A stretch of DNA of 64,000 bases, taken from Avena insularis. Lineage: Eukaryota > Streptophyta > Magnoliopsida > Poales > Poaceae. Position numbers and translations under genes: made by a program. The stretch spans positions 158,364,731 through 158,428,730 of the forward strand of contig CM042693.1 in assembly GCA_023614405.1 (NCBI GenBank). The letters are read 5' to 3'. Of this stretch, positions 12,017 to 22,515 are shown in pieces. The first letter of the stretch is position 1; each line of letters opens with the position of its first letter. The notes beneath the pieces are model-generated. The model was not told where the DNA came from. It searched no databases and saw only the letters and a list, made by a program, of their open reading frames with translations.

Positions 12017-12866
12017 GAGTGGTATCAGAGCTCAGCAGTTATGATACCCCACTGGTCCAGCCTGTAGGATAACCTAGCTAACGGACGTTGTAGAGTGTCA
12101 AAACTATTTTGAAAAATTGTTTGGATAGATCTGATTAGGTCTGCTTTTACTCCTTACCCCTCTGCTATTCTCTTCATACCTCTGTGTGTTTTCAATATGC
12201 TCTCTTATCTTTTCTTTGAGTCCAGGAATTCTCGTGGTTGGATTTCCGTTGTACCTTCAGGGTTTCTCTTCTATCCTCTGGTAACGGTGCTTCGACATCT
12301 GGTCTTCATGCTATCTGAGGGACATTTCCTTTGTTGTACCTTTCAGTGGATCCAAAATTCACTATAAATTTTTCTTTATATCTTCCGGTGTTTTTCAACG
12401 CGACGACTTTATCTGCACCAGAACCAATGAAGAGCGTACATCATTCTTTTGTTTCTGAAACTCGATTGACGAGATCTTCATTCTGATTCCGAGAGTTGGA
12501 TGCATAATTCCTCTATTAATGTCCAGAGTAATGCTTTGGGTGCGCGATGGACTGATCACCATCCAATTACTCTTATCATTTGCTCTTGTACACTGAATGG
12601 TGGATCGATGCAATTCTTACTCCTTCCATGGAAGTTAGAGGTGGCCTTATCTTTAACTTCGTCTATTGTTTATCCCAAACATTCCCTCGATGAACATGAA
12701 CAACAATCTCTTTTTGGCGGTGTCACCATTTTCAAGATGAAGAAAGAACCCTTGTTAGTGGTGTCGCGAGGATCTACATCAAGCAAGAAGATTTAGAGCG
12801 TCGACCTTCTTTCCCGTACCATGAGGGAGATCTCGAGGGCGAGATCCATTGTTAGTGGTGCCGATT
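12017..12866 (+). other. LARD internal core, non-coding
   Basis: The core holds the PBS at its left end and a purine-rich stretch (about 12822-12846) before the right LTR, which is a poor PPT. Between them all frames are short. The longest (12500-12796, plus) has no recognisable motif. I see no gag, zinc knuckle, RT or integrase signature. The sequence presumably carries only packaging and priming signals. Confidence 0.7.
12020..12032 (+). other. LARD primer-binding site, tRNA-Met type
   Basis: TGGTATCAGAGCT begins four bases after the LTR end. TGGTATCAGAGC is the well-known PBS matching the 3' end of plant initiator tRNA-Met. Confidence 0.85.
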
Positions 12867-15800
12867 TGTAGCACCCCGGGTAAAACCACTACTAGAAAAT
12901 CACTGTTGTTTTTATTATGTGCATCATCATGCATTTATTCGCCTAAAACAATTTCCCAAAAGCCTATTTTGTTTTCTAGAGATTCTCCTCTTTGTTCAAA
13001 TCGAAACCCTAGATCCGTCCGGATCTTTTATTTGTCTAAAACCTTTTTGCAAATGTTTTGTTTTAAAAGAAAGAAAAATAATAAATATAAAATATTTTGT
13101 TAGTGGGGGAGGCAGCCTAGTCGGCCAGGCCCAAAGGCCCAGCCAACAGGCCACCTACTACCCCACTAGACCAAACCCTAGCCTAACCCTAACCAGAACC
13201 TACCCATCCCTCTAACCCTCTTGTGACCCCTTGAACTCGACCACGGAACCCTTGCAGCCTTGCACTCCTGCGCGCATGCAACACACCACCATACTCACGC
13301 GGTACACTCTAGACCAAACCCTAGACACACCACCTACCCACCCGACCCACACTCGGCCAAGAACGCACGCACGACATGCCCCGCACTCTCTCCACCCCGC
13401 TACATGTCGTGATCCACCACCTCGGCCCTGCTCCTGGCCCACCCCGATGCTCCCCGTCCGCCCCGCGTGAATGCCCTCTCCCTCGACCCCTTCCCCACCT
13501 CGCTTCCTCTCTCTCGCGAGATGCCACCGCCGGTATCCCACGACCCTCTTCCTCGCTTCCGTCACCTCTGCTTGGCCGTAGAGCTCTACCAGTGCCGCCA
13601 TCATCCTTCGCCGCCCCTCGACTGGCCCGTGTCTTCCGCCTCCGCCAAGGCCTCACTGCTAGTGCGCCAAGCCCGCAAGCTCGTGTCTGTCGGAGCCTGG
13701 CCCCCATGCGTCGCCTCCGTTCTTCCTGCCTCCCCAAGCTCCTCACCTCCTGCAAGCTTCCGCTGTCGACACTGCTGCCGTGTGGCCCGGCTTGGTCCGT
13801 GCCGGCCCTCCGTCCTCGCCTGTCGCCACCACCCTGCAGAACTGCCTCCATCGACCTATCCTGCCTTGTCCTCCTCCGACCACCTTCCACAGGGCGGCTC
13901 CGCTGGAGGCTCGCGCCATTCGTCTCCTCTTCCCTTTCTCCGGCCGCTCTGCATCGAGCTCGTCTCCAAGCCGCCTCCACGCGCTGACTCCCCTGCTCCT
14001 GTTCTCGGCCTGTGCTGCCTGTGCTTGTGTGCTGCTAGCACACTCGACGGTTATTTGTCTCGTGTTTGGTGAAACCTGTGATGTTGGCCATCAGGTGTTG
14101 ATCTACCTCAGCTACGTCTGCCATTGTTTGTGAACCCGAGGAGTGTTACCTCTCGAAGACCACACAATATTTTCGACAAGATCTTCAGCGACACTCGAAG
14201 TACAAGACCGATCCGGAATGACTAGGTCTTCTTCACGGACGCGGATCTGAAGACCAATACCGCCGTGCCCGAACCCCGAGACCCCGGATCCGAAACCCCA
14301 TGTGTGACCTCTTTCCGAGCCCTATTTTTTAAATTGACATCTATATGAATTGTTGCATATCAATTGTCATGCTTGCATACATATTTGTGTGGTTTGGTTG
14401 CCTTATGTTGATTCACCTAATAATTAAATATGGAGACCATATGCGGGCGTTTCTAGCCTTATATTGTCTTTATTTAAATTTGTGTTGCGAACCGGTGTTA
14501 TTGTTTTGCCTTGTTAATACAACATTTAAATTGCGGGGTATCTAAGACAACTATAACCATACACTTAATTGTCGGGACCCTCGTTCCACTTAATATTGCC
14601 TAATTGCATTGTACCTTTGCCATGTCATGCATCATACATGCATCATGCCCGATCTTCTGCTGTAGTATTAAATATTGTATCCGGTGTTTCTTCTAGTGCT
14701 TTGCTTCTTCATGGATTAGGCCGATGAGTTGATGCGAGTGTCGACTGATCTTTGGATGAATCTTCGGCAATGTTTTTAGGCGAGCATTCTCCTTATTTCT
14801 ACCTATTTTACATTTTTAGTCTTTATTTCATCCTGTTGATCTATTGCTATCTGTGTTACGATGCTATAGATTCCGTACCCCTTTATACTTCTCTGCAGCC
14901 TCTATGTTGCCATGGATACCTCCTATTACCTGTTGTTTGGTAGATAGTCGGCCTTGCAAGTCGTAGTCGCTTGCTCAGGTGCTGCTTCGCATCGTCAATG
15001 TTCCACCGTTGTGGGGTGGTTGGCACATGCTTAATGGTGGAGATGATTATGGCTTTAATTATCGTTTAATAACTAAAATTGAAAGTTGGTAAATAATGCA
15101 GAGGCACCGGTGGGTAATAGACAATATTTGTTTTAAACAACTCACTAGTGTCCCGTAGGACCCCGAGTTCTTGACACCTGTTCCGAGATCGAGCGCGCTA
15201 ACCACAAGTGGGGTGTGTGGGAACCCCTATCAATTTAGTACCTGATTTCAAAGTACTATACTGGGGGCCACAAACTAGTTTAGGGCTTTATTACTATCCT
15301 GTACTTATGCCATGCTTTACTGCTTTATTTACGATTGCGCGTGGAGCGCCTGTACTGTTTAGGAACCCCGTGATACGTTTTTGCTATATCGACAAGCCCA
15401 GTCACACTTTCGGGTTCCCAGTCGTTTACAGCCGTCGACACAAACCTTGGGTCCGTCTCGGAGACCGGACGACTTTGTTATGGGTAGCTTAGTGGGGTGG
15501 CCCCCATGTGCTTGCTTTGGGTCTGGGAAAGTTCGTGTCCGAAACCCCATCGACATACCGTTGGGTGTATGTTTTGTGATCTTGTACCTACCTGATCTAA
15601 CAACAAGGGTGTAGGTGCGTGTGGAAACTTTGGTGCACGCCTGCAGGGTTAAATCTTTTCGAGAAGCCGTGTCTGCGGTTATGGACGACTTGGAGCACAG
15701 TTCTCGATGATAGACAACTATAACTAAAGTTTACTGTTATAATATGACTTGCATCTGATATGACTAGTAAGTTGGACAACCACCATGGAATGAATGAATA

Positions 15801-16462
15801 AAACTGCCAACTGTGTGAGTTTCCTCGGATTGACTTCCTCGTTTGGTCTCGAGGGGGAAATACCAGGATGGGTATGTTTGGTGGTAGTATCAGGTTGGTT
15901 CCGAATAGGTCTTTCTTATCCCTCTTTGATAGCCGACAATTGTATCGAGTCTCTATAGGTTGTTTAGTGCATGCAGTGCCGCCGCTTCAGTCCACCATAC
16001 CTATGTAGGCGAGGACCGCCGAATTCTAAGACTCGCCGTGTACTGGCCTCAGTACTAACGGCTCTCCTTTTTTCCTTTGCCCTTTGTCGTCACCCCTTTT
16101 GTTTAAGCAGGTTTAAGATCGACGTCGTTAGCAAGGTTACCCTTCCGACTTGGCCTGGGCAGGGTTATGGACTCCATTGGTTATTCTTCAGGGCTCTTAG
16201 CCCGATTTACATCTTGTCCATACTCGGACGCTGTATATTTATCAAGGTGATTTGGATCTTTGTACTATATATCTATATTATTGACTCGTGGAGTCGTTGT
16301 TGTATATATCTGTTCTGTGGGTTCCATCATGGACTATTGTGTAATGATATTACTTCGTTTTCCACCCGCATGCAAGTGCCTGGTGGGCACCTTTGAATCA
16401 TTTCTATGCGGGTTTGGCGGGAATCGCTTAAACTTGCATAGGGATGATCCGAGGGTGTTACA
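12867..16462 (+). mobile_element. LARD 3' LTR (3,596 bp)
   Basis: It runs from TGTAGCACCCCGGG to GGGTGTTACA followed by the TSD. It is collinear with the 5' LTR (GC-rich block about 13120-14000). It is slightly longer through small indels, for example an extra TCATACATGCA near 14630 and GGTGA near 16245. An open frame at 13376-13987 and its opposite-strand counterpart are not conserved in length with the 5' LTR, which argues against coding. Confidence 0.85.
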
Positions 16463-17289
16463 TCAGTGCAAGTGAAGGCTAGCAATAGAGAGGGAGTAAC
16501 AAATGAGAGAGCAATAATTTTCATAATCATGCTTGTAACAAAACATGACTAATTATGGCATGAAAGTGATACAAGAACTCTAAGGCAAAATAAATCATCG
16601 AGGCTTACTGACTATTGTTTAGTCATATGCATGCGCGAGCATGTGACAAGTCGATTCACATGAAAATTTTAGAGGAGGATACCGCAATATAATACCAAAA
16701 TATGAATAAAACAATGCAAGCAATATTCATATGACATGCTATGAACTATTAGCAAGCTGGATCTAATCACAAGAAAGCAAGAACTACTAAGCATCCATAA
16801 ATAACATACACCTTACATGAATAGACTAAGCATGCTCACCATGATGAGTATATGTACAAAAAGGAAAACAAATAGAGTTCGATACCAGCCTCTTACCACA
16901 CCTCAAGTTGTCTTAATCTTTATTATTGCCCTTCACTTGTGTGACTTGAATAATAACATGAAACCAAATTCCACTGAGGACGGCTGAACCCTGCAAAGAA
17001 CTCACAAAACCAAAGAAGAACAACAAATATTTTTGGTGTTTTCGATTTTTAAAGCAAGCCAAACAAAGAAAAAGCAAACAAAGAAAAATCTTTTTGGATT
17101 TTTCTTTAAGGCAAACCAAAACTAAAAAAAAGCAAAGAAACAAACCAAGAGAAACAAAAAAAATATTTTTGGTATTTTTGTGTTTTGAGAAAGCAGAAAC
17201 AAGAACCAAAAAGAAAGCAAAATAATGGATATACAAAGAACCGACGAAACATGATATATAGATGAGTGTGATGTCGGTATACCTCCCCC
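16463..17289 (-). other. Element I 3' internal non-coding region, part 2
   Basis: This continues the segment at 7123-8472 after the LARD insertion and matches 62193-62870 of element IV. The plus strand is A-rich between 16990 and 17230, with repeated AAACCAAAGAA-like runs (T-rich on the sense strand). A purine-rich AAGCTTGGGGGGAGG on the minus strand near 17293 marks the junction with ORF2 and resembles an internal PPT copy. Confidence 0.65.
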
Positions 17290-18430
17290 CAAGCTTAGGC
17301 TTTTGGCCTAAGTGGGGCTCAACTCCATGGTGACCAAGTGGGTGCACCTGCGTAGTACGTCGAGGAGGCCTCCTCGTCCCGGTACGAGCTCGAGATTCCC
17401 CTGTGTCGTGTACCGAGGGGTCGTATGAGGGTGCGTCCCCCTGATAGTGTCCATGGAAGCCAAGAATGCGCAGCTTCTCATCCATCTCCTCCTTGGAGCG
17501 TGACAAAGGTCCCTAGGAAATACTTAAAAAAGTGGTTTGGGGTAGAGGGATCACTCTCTCTTCCCCGTCAGTAAACAACATTTTATAAACCTGGCTCTCA
17601 AGGGTAGAGCCACCAGTGAGAAAGTGATGCGCCTTCATGGCAGCAAGATCAAGCCTCTGAGGAGGCTAAACTGTATCATTTGGATCAACAGCAAGGTCCA
17701 AGGCAGCAACAACACGTGCATCAATAATTCCCCCATAAATGGATCCCTTAGCAGCTAAACGACGATCAATGAGAGAACCAAGATTGTAGCTAGTTTCATT
17801 GTTGAGCGCAGCAGATATGAAGGCCAAATGATAGTTGGAAATATTACTAGTGTTCTCCCTACAAAGAACCCTAGTGGCAAGATAATAAGCAAAGTACCTG
17901 ATAGCTGGGAGTTGAATATTTCTTATCTTTCCCTGTTGGGCTCTATAGTCATCATCATTGGTTATCCCGCGGTAGAGCTCCAAGAAATCAGCGGGTTGAG
18001 CTGGAATCTTCTTCGCCGACCCAGCTATACCAAGTCCTAGGGCCTCGCAAAATTTCTTCAATGTCATGGTGTAAGGTCTGCCATAAATTTTGAAAGACAC
18101 ATCTGGCTTGAACAAGCTGTTAGAAAAAGAGAAGCTCTCCACAAATGTTTTAGTGAGCATAGCATATTGCACACTCCCATCCTGCATATAGCTTGTTAGT
18201 CCAACCCTCCAAACCAAGGTTATAAAATCCTCAAGAATCCCAGTAGCCCGCAAAAAGGTTGGGCAAGGAAAGGTTGAAGGGTGCGCACCCCCCTCATCTC
18301 CCTCGTCACCAAATCGTGGTGTAATGAGATCCTCATTGTATGAGGGCCTAGCTGGAGAGGATGATCTTGAAGGCCTTGCCCTTATAGGTGCATCACTCTC
18401 AAATATTTCACCAAAGGTGTGGTTATCCAT
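17290..18430 (-). pseudogene. Element I ORF2: retrotransposon-associated protein of unknown function, C-terminus broken
   Basis: An open frame of 254 codons runs from ATG at 18430 to a stop at 17666. Homologous-looking coding continues in another frame (MSRSKEEMDEKLRILGF..., from 17506), so the gene is split by a stop and a frame change. The N-terminus is acidic and Ser/Pro/Arg-rich. The middle has a globular pattern with SFKIYGRPYTMTL and LGSLIDRRLAAKG. This layout recalls the ATHILA ORF1 / 'plant transposon protein' group found in gypsy elements in place of, or after, pol, but I cannot confirm the family. There are no catalytic motifs, membrane segments or zinc fingers. It sits downstream of gag with no pol between, so it may be a derived structural protein or an env-position ORF. 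Confidence 0.6.
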
Positions 18431-18889
18431 GACCTCTTTTTTCTTAAATTTTTAGACAAACATAAAACCAAGTGATTTCCAAGTTGATAAATGATGAGAA
18501 ACTACTATAGGAACTTGCTAGAGGGCTACACATGCATCAAAATGGAATCTCTAAACATAGAACAAGCATGCAAGCTCACACAACCTGTCACCTATAGCAG
18601 CAAAATACTCAAGATACAATCTACCAATCACAAATCTAATTGGACAAGCGGAGGTGGCATATACCAAGGAGTAATCTCTCCAAAAATTAGCAACAAAGAT
18701 GGGCTGAGCAAGGAGATCGAAATTTTCGAGCAAGAACAGCAATAAATCGAGCTTGAGAAAGTTTTCCGGTGTTTTTCGGGAGAGAGAAATAAGATGGCTG
18801 GGAGGAGGAATCTTGGAGGGACCCAGGTGAGCCAAACCCCAGCCAGGCGCCACCTGGGGGATGGCCGCACCACCCAGGGGTGTGCTGGC
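18431..18889 (-). other. Element I spacer between gag and ORF2
   Basis: About 460 bp at the place where protease and pol would be expected. It has short frames on both strands without motifs. On the sense strand it reads like a leader: pyrimidine-rich, with TCTCTCTCCCGAAAAACACC and then TTCTTGCTCGAAAATTTCG. I infer that pol was replaced by an untranslated leader for ORF2. Confidence 0.5.
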
Positions 18890-20539
18890 CTAGGGTAGCC
18901 CCTGGGTAGCTATACCACTCCTAGTTCTAATTCCATAAGCATGTTTATCTCCTGAGGCATTAACTATCATATCCTTTTGTACATTAGCAAGTTGATCAAG
19001 TTGAGTTTGAACCATTTGAAAGTGTTTACAAAGCATTTTAATATCATTAGAAGTTCTTTCCACAATATCTCTCAGCTCTTTAATAGATCTAGATTTTTCC
19101 AATAAATGATTATGAACTTGTTTATTAAAATTACCTTTTTTAACAATAAATGTGTCAAGTTCCTCTAAACATTGATCAGGAGGCTTATCATAAGGAATAT
19201 CACCTTAGTCAAAGTGTTGGAGAGAGTGTACCTCAATAGTGGATGAGTGGGAAATTGGCTTACATAATTATTCTATAGGAGGTAGATTCTTCATATCTTC
19301 AGCTCTAATACCTTTCTCCTTTAGAAACTTCTTAGCTTCTTTCATCACTTCATCATTTAATGCAATAACTCCCCTCTTCTTTGGTGTTGGTATTGGATCT
19401 GGTTCAGGCACAACTGGTTCAGGAGTAATAGGCTTAGGTGTATTTAGCTCAGTTGAAGTCCAATCATCATAATTCTTGCTTATTTTAGCCATTAATTCTT
19501 CAGCATCTGTAGGAGTTCTTTTCGTAAAAACACAATCAACAAAGCTATCTAGGTATGTCCTAGAATCATCAGTTAGTCCATTATAATAAATATCAAGAAG
19601 CTCATTCTTAGGCAATGGACATCCAGGATGTGAATGAATCAAGGCACAAAACCTTTTCCATGACTCAGGCAGTTTCTCTTCTTCTCCCTGTTTAAAGTCA
19701 AAAAGTCTCTGCAAAGCAGCATGTCTAGCACTGGGAGGAAAATATTTCTGGAAGAAAGAAGCAATCAAGCAATCAGGGCTATCAATGGAACCAGGAGGCA
19801 ATCTATTAGACCAAGCCTTAGCTTCTCCTTTTAGTGAAAAAGGGAAGATCTTAGTAACAAAGTACTTGCGCATCTTAAAATCATCAGAGAATAAAGCACT
19901 CATAGTGGAAAGCTCATTCATATGAGCTACAACACTCTCACTCTCAGTCCCACAAAAAGGTTCTTTCTCAACAATATCTAAATAGGATAAATCAAGAGAG
20001 AAATCATAATATTTATCTTTAATATCTATGGGAGAGTTGGCAAACTTAGGATCAGAGGATAGATTAGGAATAATGGTACGTCTTGCAAGGAGACTCTTAA
20101 TAACACTAGAACCATGTGTGTTTCGGCACTCTTCAACAAAATCATCAGTAAACTTAATGTAGCCATCATTAATATCATAACTCTCTCTAGACTCAGGTGA
20201 GCTAACAGGTGTAATAGTGTCTTCACTAGGAGTTTCAGTATTTCCTAGACTAGCCATAGTAGCATCTAGGAAAGGACCTAATGAACCACTCACATCAAGC
20301 ACAGTAGAAGTAACATCATGAGTATCAAAAACAGTTTTAGACTCAGCAGTAGTAGCGATGTGTGTAGCATGTGTATGTGGTGGTGGTGTAACAAGCTTAC
20401 TTATAACAGACGGTGAATCAAGAGCAGCAGAGGTGTTTAGGCCTGTACCTCTTCTTGTAGTGGATGGTAAAATAGGAAACTTTCCATCACGAGACTTCCC
20501 TATGATGAAAGGAGTAGCAGTGAACAATAATAGATCCAA
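18890..20539 (-). pseudogene. Element I gag polyprotein, nearly intact with two late nonsense codons
   Basis: A 423-codon frame starts at ATG 20539, 54 bp inside the LTR/PBS junction, and ends at TAA 19268-19270. The same frame then continues to another TAA (19205-19207) and on to about 18890. The N-terminal 150 residues are Ser/Thr-rich and low in complexity. Residues about 220-350 match the plant retrotransposon gag (capsid-like) domain, with GEAKAWSNRLPPGSI, FFQKYFPPSARHAALQRL and ESWKRFCALIHSHPGC. The tail is Pro/Lys-rich. The part after the stops, with QTQLDQLANVQKDM and HAYGIRTRSG, resembles gag C-termini of Athila/Tat-like elements. No CCHC knuckle is visible. Gag would form the virus-like particle. 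The long undamaged stretch suggests it is younger than the pol remnants of element V. Confidence 0.8.
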
Positions 20540-20564
20540 GTGAACTTACAAATAAAGCTATGCT

Positions 20565-20581
20565 CCCCGGCAACAACGCCG
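20565..20581 (-). other. Element I primer-binding site, degenerate tRNA-Asp type
   Basis: The sense strand reads CGGCGTTGTTGCCGGGG. The reference is TGGCGCCGTTGCCGGGG, complementary to the 3' end of plant tRNA-Asp (…CCCCGGCAACGGCGCCA). Differences cluster at its 5' half. It lies 11 bp from the LTR end. Confidence 0.7.
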
Positions 20582-20592
20582 GAAAATAGTCT

Positions 20593-21868
20593 TGATGACC
20601 CACAAGTATAGGGGATCACAACAGTCTTTGCGGGTAGTATTACCCAATTTATTGATTTGACACAAGGGGATCCAAGGAATACTTGCAAGACTTAACAACT
20701 AAGTTGTCAATTCAGCTGCACCTGGAAATAGTCAGTAGCAATAGTTTGTAGTAGCAACAGCAAAGCAATAGCAGCAGTGAAACAGGAGCAATAGTAATAG
20801 TAGTAGCAAACATTAGGATATGAGCGCGGTAGGCATAGGGATGGATGGACGGGCGTTGCATGGATGAGTCAAAACGTGTAACTGCAAGATCTAGGGAAAT
20901 TGCAGATAAATAAGAATAAGCATCCAAGTACTAAACAATCATATACATATGCTCCATATATAGTCATGCGTGCTCGTAATGAGAACTTGCACAACATCTT
21001 TTGTCCTGCCAGCCCATGGCAGCGGGGCCTCTAGGGAACTACTGGCAATTAAGGTGCTCCTTTTAATAGAGCACCGGAGCAAAGCATTAACACTCCGTGA
21101 ACACATGTGATCCTCACATCACAGCCATCCCCTCCGGTTGTCCCAATTTACATCGCCGGGGCCTTTGGATCTGGACAATGATATGTGTACACAACTTGCA
21201 GATAAGATCACAAACAATACTATCATAATGATTCAATAATAAGTTCAGATCTAAGATCATGGCACTCGGGCGCTAGTGAAAAGCATTAAGCACAACAAGT
21301 TGCAACAAAGTCAAATAGCACTAATAGAGATACTAGGCACCATGCCCTAACAATATTATTTGATTACATGATAGAACTCATCCAATCCCTACCATTCCCA
21401 TAGCCTACAGCGGGGGATTACTCACTCATGGATGAGGGAAACATTGATGGTTGATGGAGAGGCATTGGTGATGACAATGGCGATGATCCTCCCCAAATTT
21501 CTCGTCCTGCAGGTGCCGAGAACGAGTTTCGGTTCAATCATGACTTCTAGTGGTGGCACAATTGGAACTCTTTCTGAAAAAGCGAACCCCCTTGGTTTTA
21601 GGTCGAGGCTTCTTATAGGTGAAGAGGGAGGCCAAGGGGTGCCTGGGTGGTCAAGACCCTAGGCTGGGCAGGGCCGTGGTGAAATAGGATTTTTGGCATA
21701 TTTTCCAGGATTTTTCCTGATAGTTGATTTTCTGCACAAAAACTAGACACCAAGGTAATTCTGCTGAAAATAGCGTCAGTCCGTGTTAGTTGTATCGAAA
21801 TCACACAAGTTTAGAGGATAAACAATAGCAAAAGTGTTCAGGAAAGTAGATACGTTTTGGACGTATCA
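20593..21868 (-). mobile_element. Element I 5' LTR (1,276 bp)
   Basis: The sense-strand start TGATACGTCCAAAACG is at 21868 and the end GTGGGTCATCA at 20593. Relative to the 3' LTR and element IV it has lost bases around 21510-21560, where the PCR-like landmark 'GGAACTCTTTCTGGAAAA' and surrounding GC-rich sequence are shortened. It contains a putative TATA (21611-21617, minus) and a trinucleotide stretch (20733-20817). The inner end faces the PBS at 20565-20581. Confidence 0.85.
20733..20817. repeat. Trinucleotide-rich stretch in 5' LTR of element I
   Basis: Imperfect AGTAGCAA / CAATAGCAG units at the position homologous to 1347-1423 and 59658-59731, with a different unit arrangement. Confidence 0.55.
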
Positions 21869-22515
21869 GTTACTACTACTAAGGCAGTTATTCTGACTCA
21901 TTATGCTCTCCTCCATAGACGACATCGTAGTCCACCCCTTCTAAAACACCGTACAAATCTGGCTCCTCGTAGAAGACCTCCTCTTGACTTTCAGCTGCAT
22001 ACATTGGGGGTATCTTCTGGATCCTTAGAGTCTAAGCAGGGGATCAAAGGAAAAGGTGAGTAACAGCGTTACCCAGCAAGTTCATTATATGCAAGGTGGG
22101 AAGTTTGATGCTCTATCTAACACCTCGGACTATTAGTCCTTGGCACTATGCAATTTTCGTAAATATTTCTTCAAAGATTGATTTTATTGTTAAAAACTAT
22201 GCCCATCAGCCTTCAAAGGTTGACCAGAACTTTCATGGAGTTCCTTTCCTGCCACGTTCGTAGCTCCTTCCCAGAAAAGAGAGTAACAAGTTACAATTCT
22301 TACACTCTGCAGAAGTGCGTTACTTTACCCATGAGAGATCAACTCTTTGTTGCACAACCGGGCGTACTTTCCCGTCCACAATTCTATGATGTGGGGCACA
22401 GTAGGTGATCCAAGCCAATCACTGCCCTTTCCGCGAGCCAGCATGTTTACACGATCCTTCGGGGCTGGCTCATCTCCCTTAAGCCCCCGTTTGGGCAGGC
22501 TAAAACCCCGATGCT
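21869..22515 (-). mobile_element. Element V 3' LTR, segment 2
   Basis: It is collinear with about 52550-52920 of solo LTR B: CCAGCAAGTTCA, then CAGAACTTTCATGGAGTTCC, TACACTCTGCAGA, TTACCCATGAGAGATCAACT and GTCCACAATTC all occur in order. It holds one copy of the conserved palindromic block (22301-22336). After about 22420 it no longer matches LTR B by eye. It stops where element II begins at 22516. Confidence 0.8.
22301..22336 (-). promoter_or_regulatory. Conserved LTR block around CTCTGCAGA (copy in element V LTR A)
   Basis: TACACTCTGCAGAAGTG, then a short variable part, then ACTTTACCCATGAG. It corresponds to 52796-52831 (LTR B), 46157-46189 (solo LTR D), 26976-27010 and 36819-36851 (element III). 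Its distance from the 3' end of its LTR, after removing element I, is about 730 bp. Function unknown. Confidence 0.6.

Larger units (their letters stand above)
8473..16462 (+). mobile_element. LARD-type non-autonomous retrotransposon (Sukkula-like) with giant LTRs and a minimal core
   Basis: Two long LTRs (8473-12016 and 12867-16462) begin TGTA(T/G)CACCCCGGG and end GGGTGTTACA. They flank only about 850 bp of internal DNA. The TSD is TCAGT (8468-8472 and 16463-16467), and the empty site is intact in element IV (62193-62197). A tRNA-Met-type PBS (TGGTATCAGAGCT) follows the left LTR. No gag or pol domain is present, which fits the large retrotransposon derivative (LARD) class described in Triticeae. 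The LTRs are much longer than the core, an extreme ratio even for LARDs. Confidence 0.88.
1185..21868 (-). mobile_element. Element I: non-autonomous WHAM/Sabrina-like gypsy retrotransposon
   Basis: In sense (minus) orientation the LTRs read TGATACGTCCAAAACG...GTGGGTCATCA. The 5' LTR is 20593-21868 and the 3' LTR is 1185-7122. The TSD is GTTAT/GTTAC with one mismatch. The PBS is a degenerate tRNA-Asp type and the PPT is AAGCTTGGGGGAGT. The internal region encodes a gag (20539-18890) and a second ORF (18430 to about 17290), and I see no protease, RT or integrase, so mobilisation would have needed enzymes from a relative. Two later insertions sit inside it: solo LTR C in the 3' LTR and the LARD element in the 3' non-coding region. 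Element IV at the right edge is a sister copy that lacks both. Confidence 0.85.

Noticed and set aside
13321..13987. Overlapping frames of about 200 codons on both strands in the LARD 3' LTR
   Set aside because: Same compositional effect. Not conserved with the 5' LTR.
16990..17230. A-rich repeated AAACCAAAGAA runs as a retroposed poly(A) tail or CRISPR-like array
   Set aside because: The runs are irregular, have no constant repeat/spacer structure, and occur at the same place in element IV (62740-62850), so they are part of the element's non-coding region.
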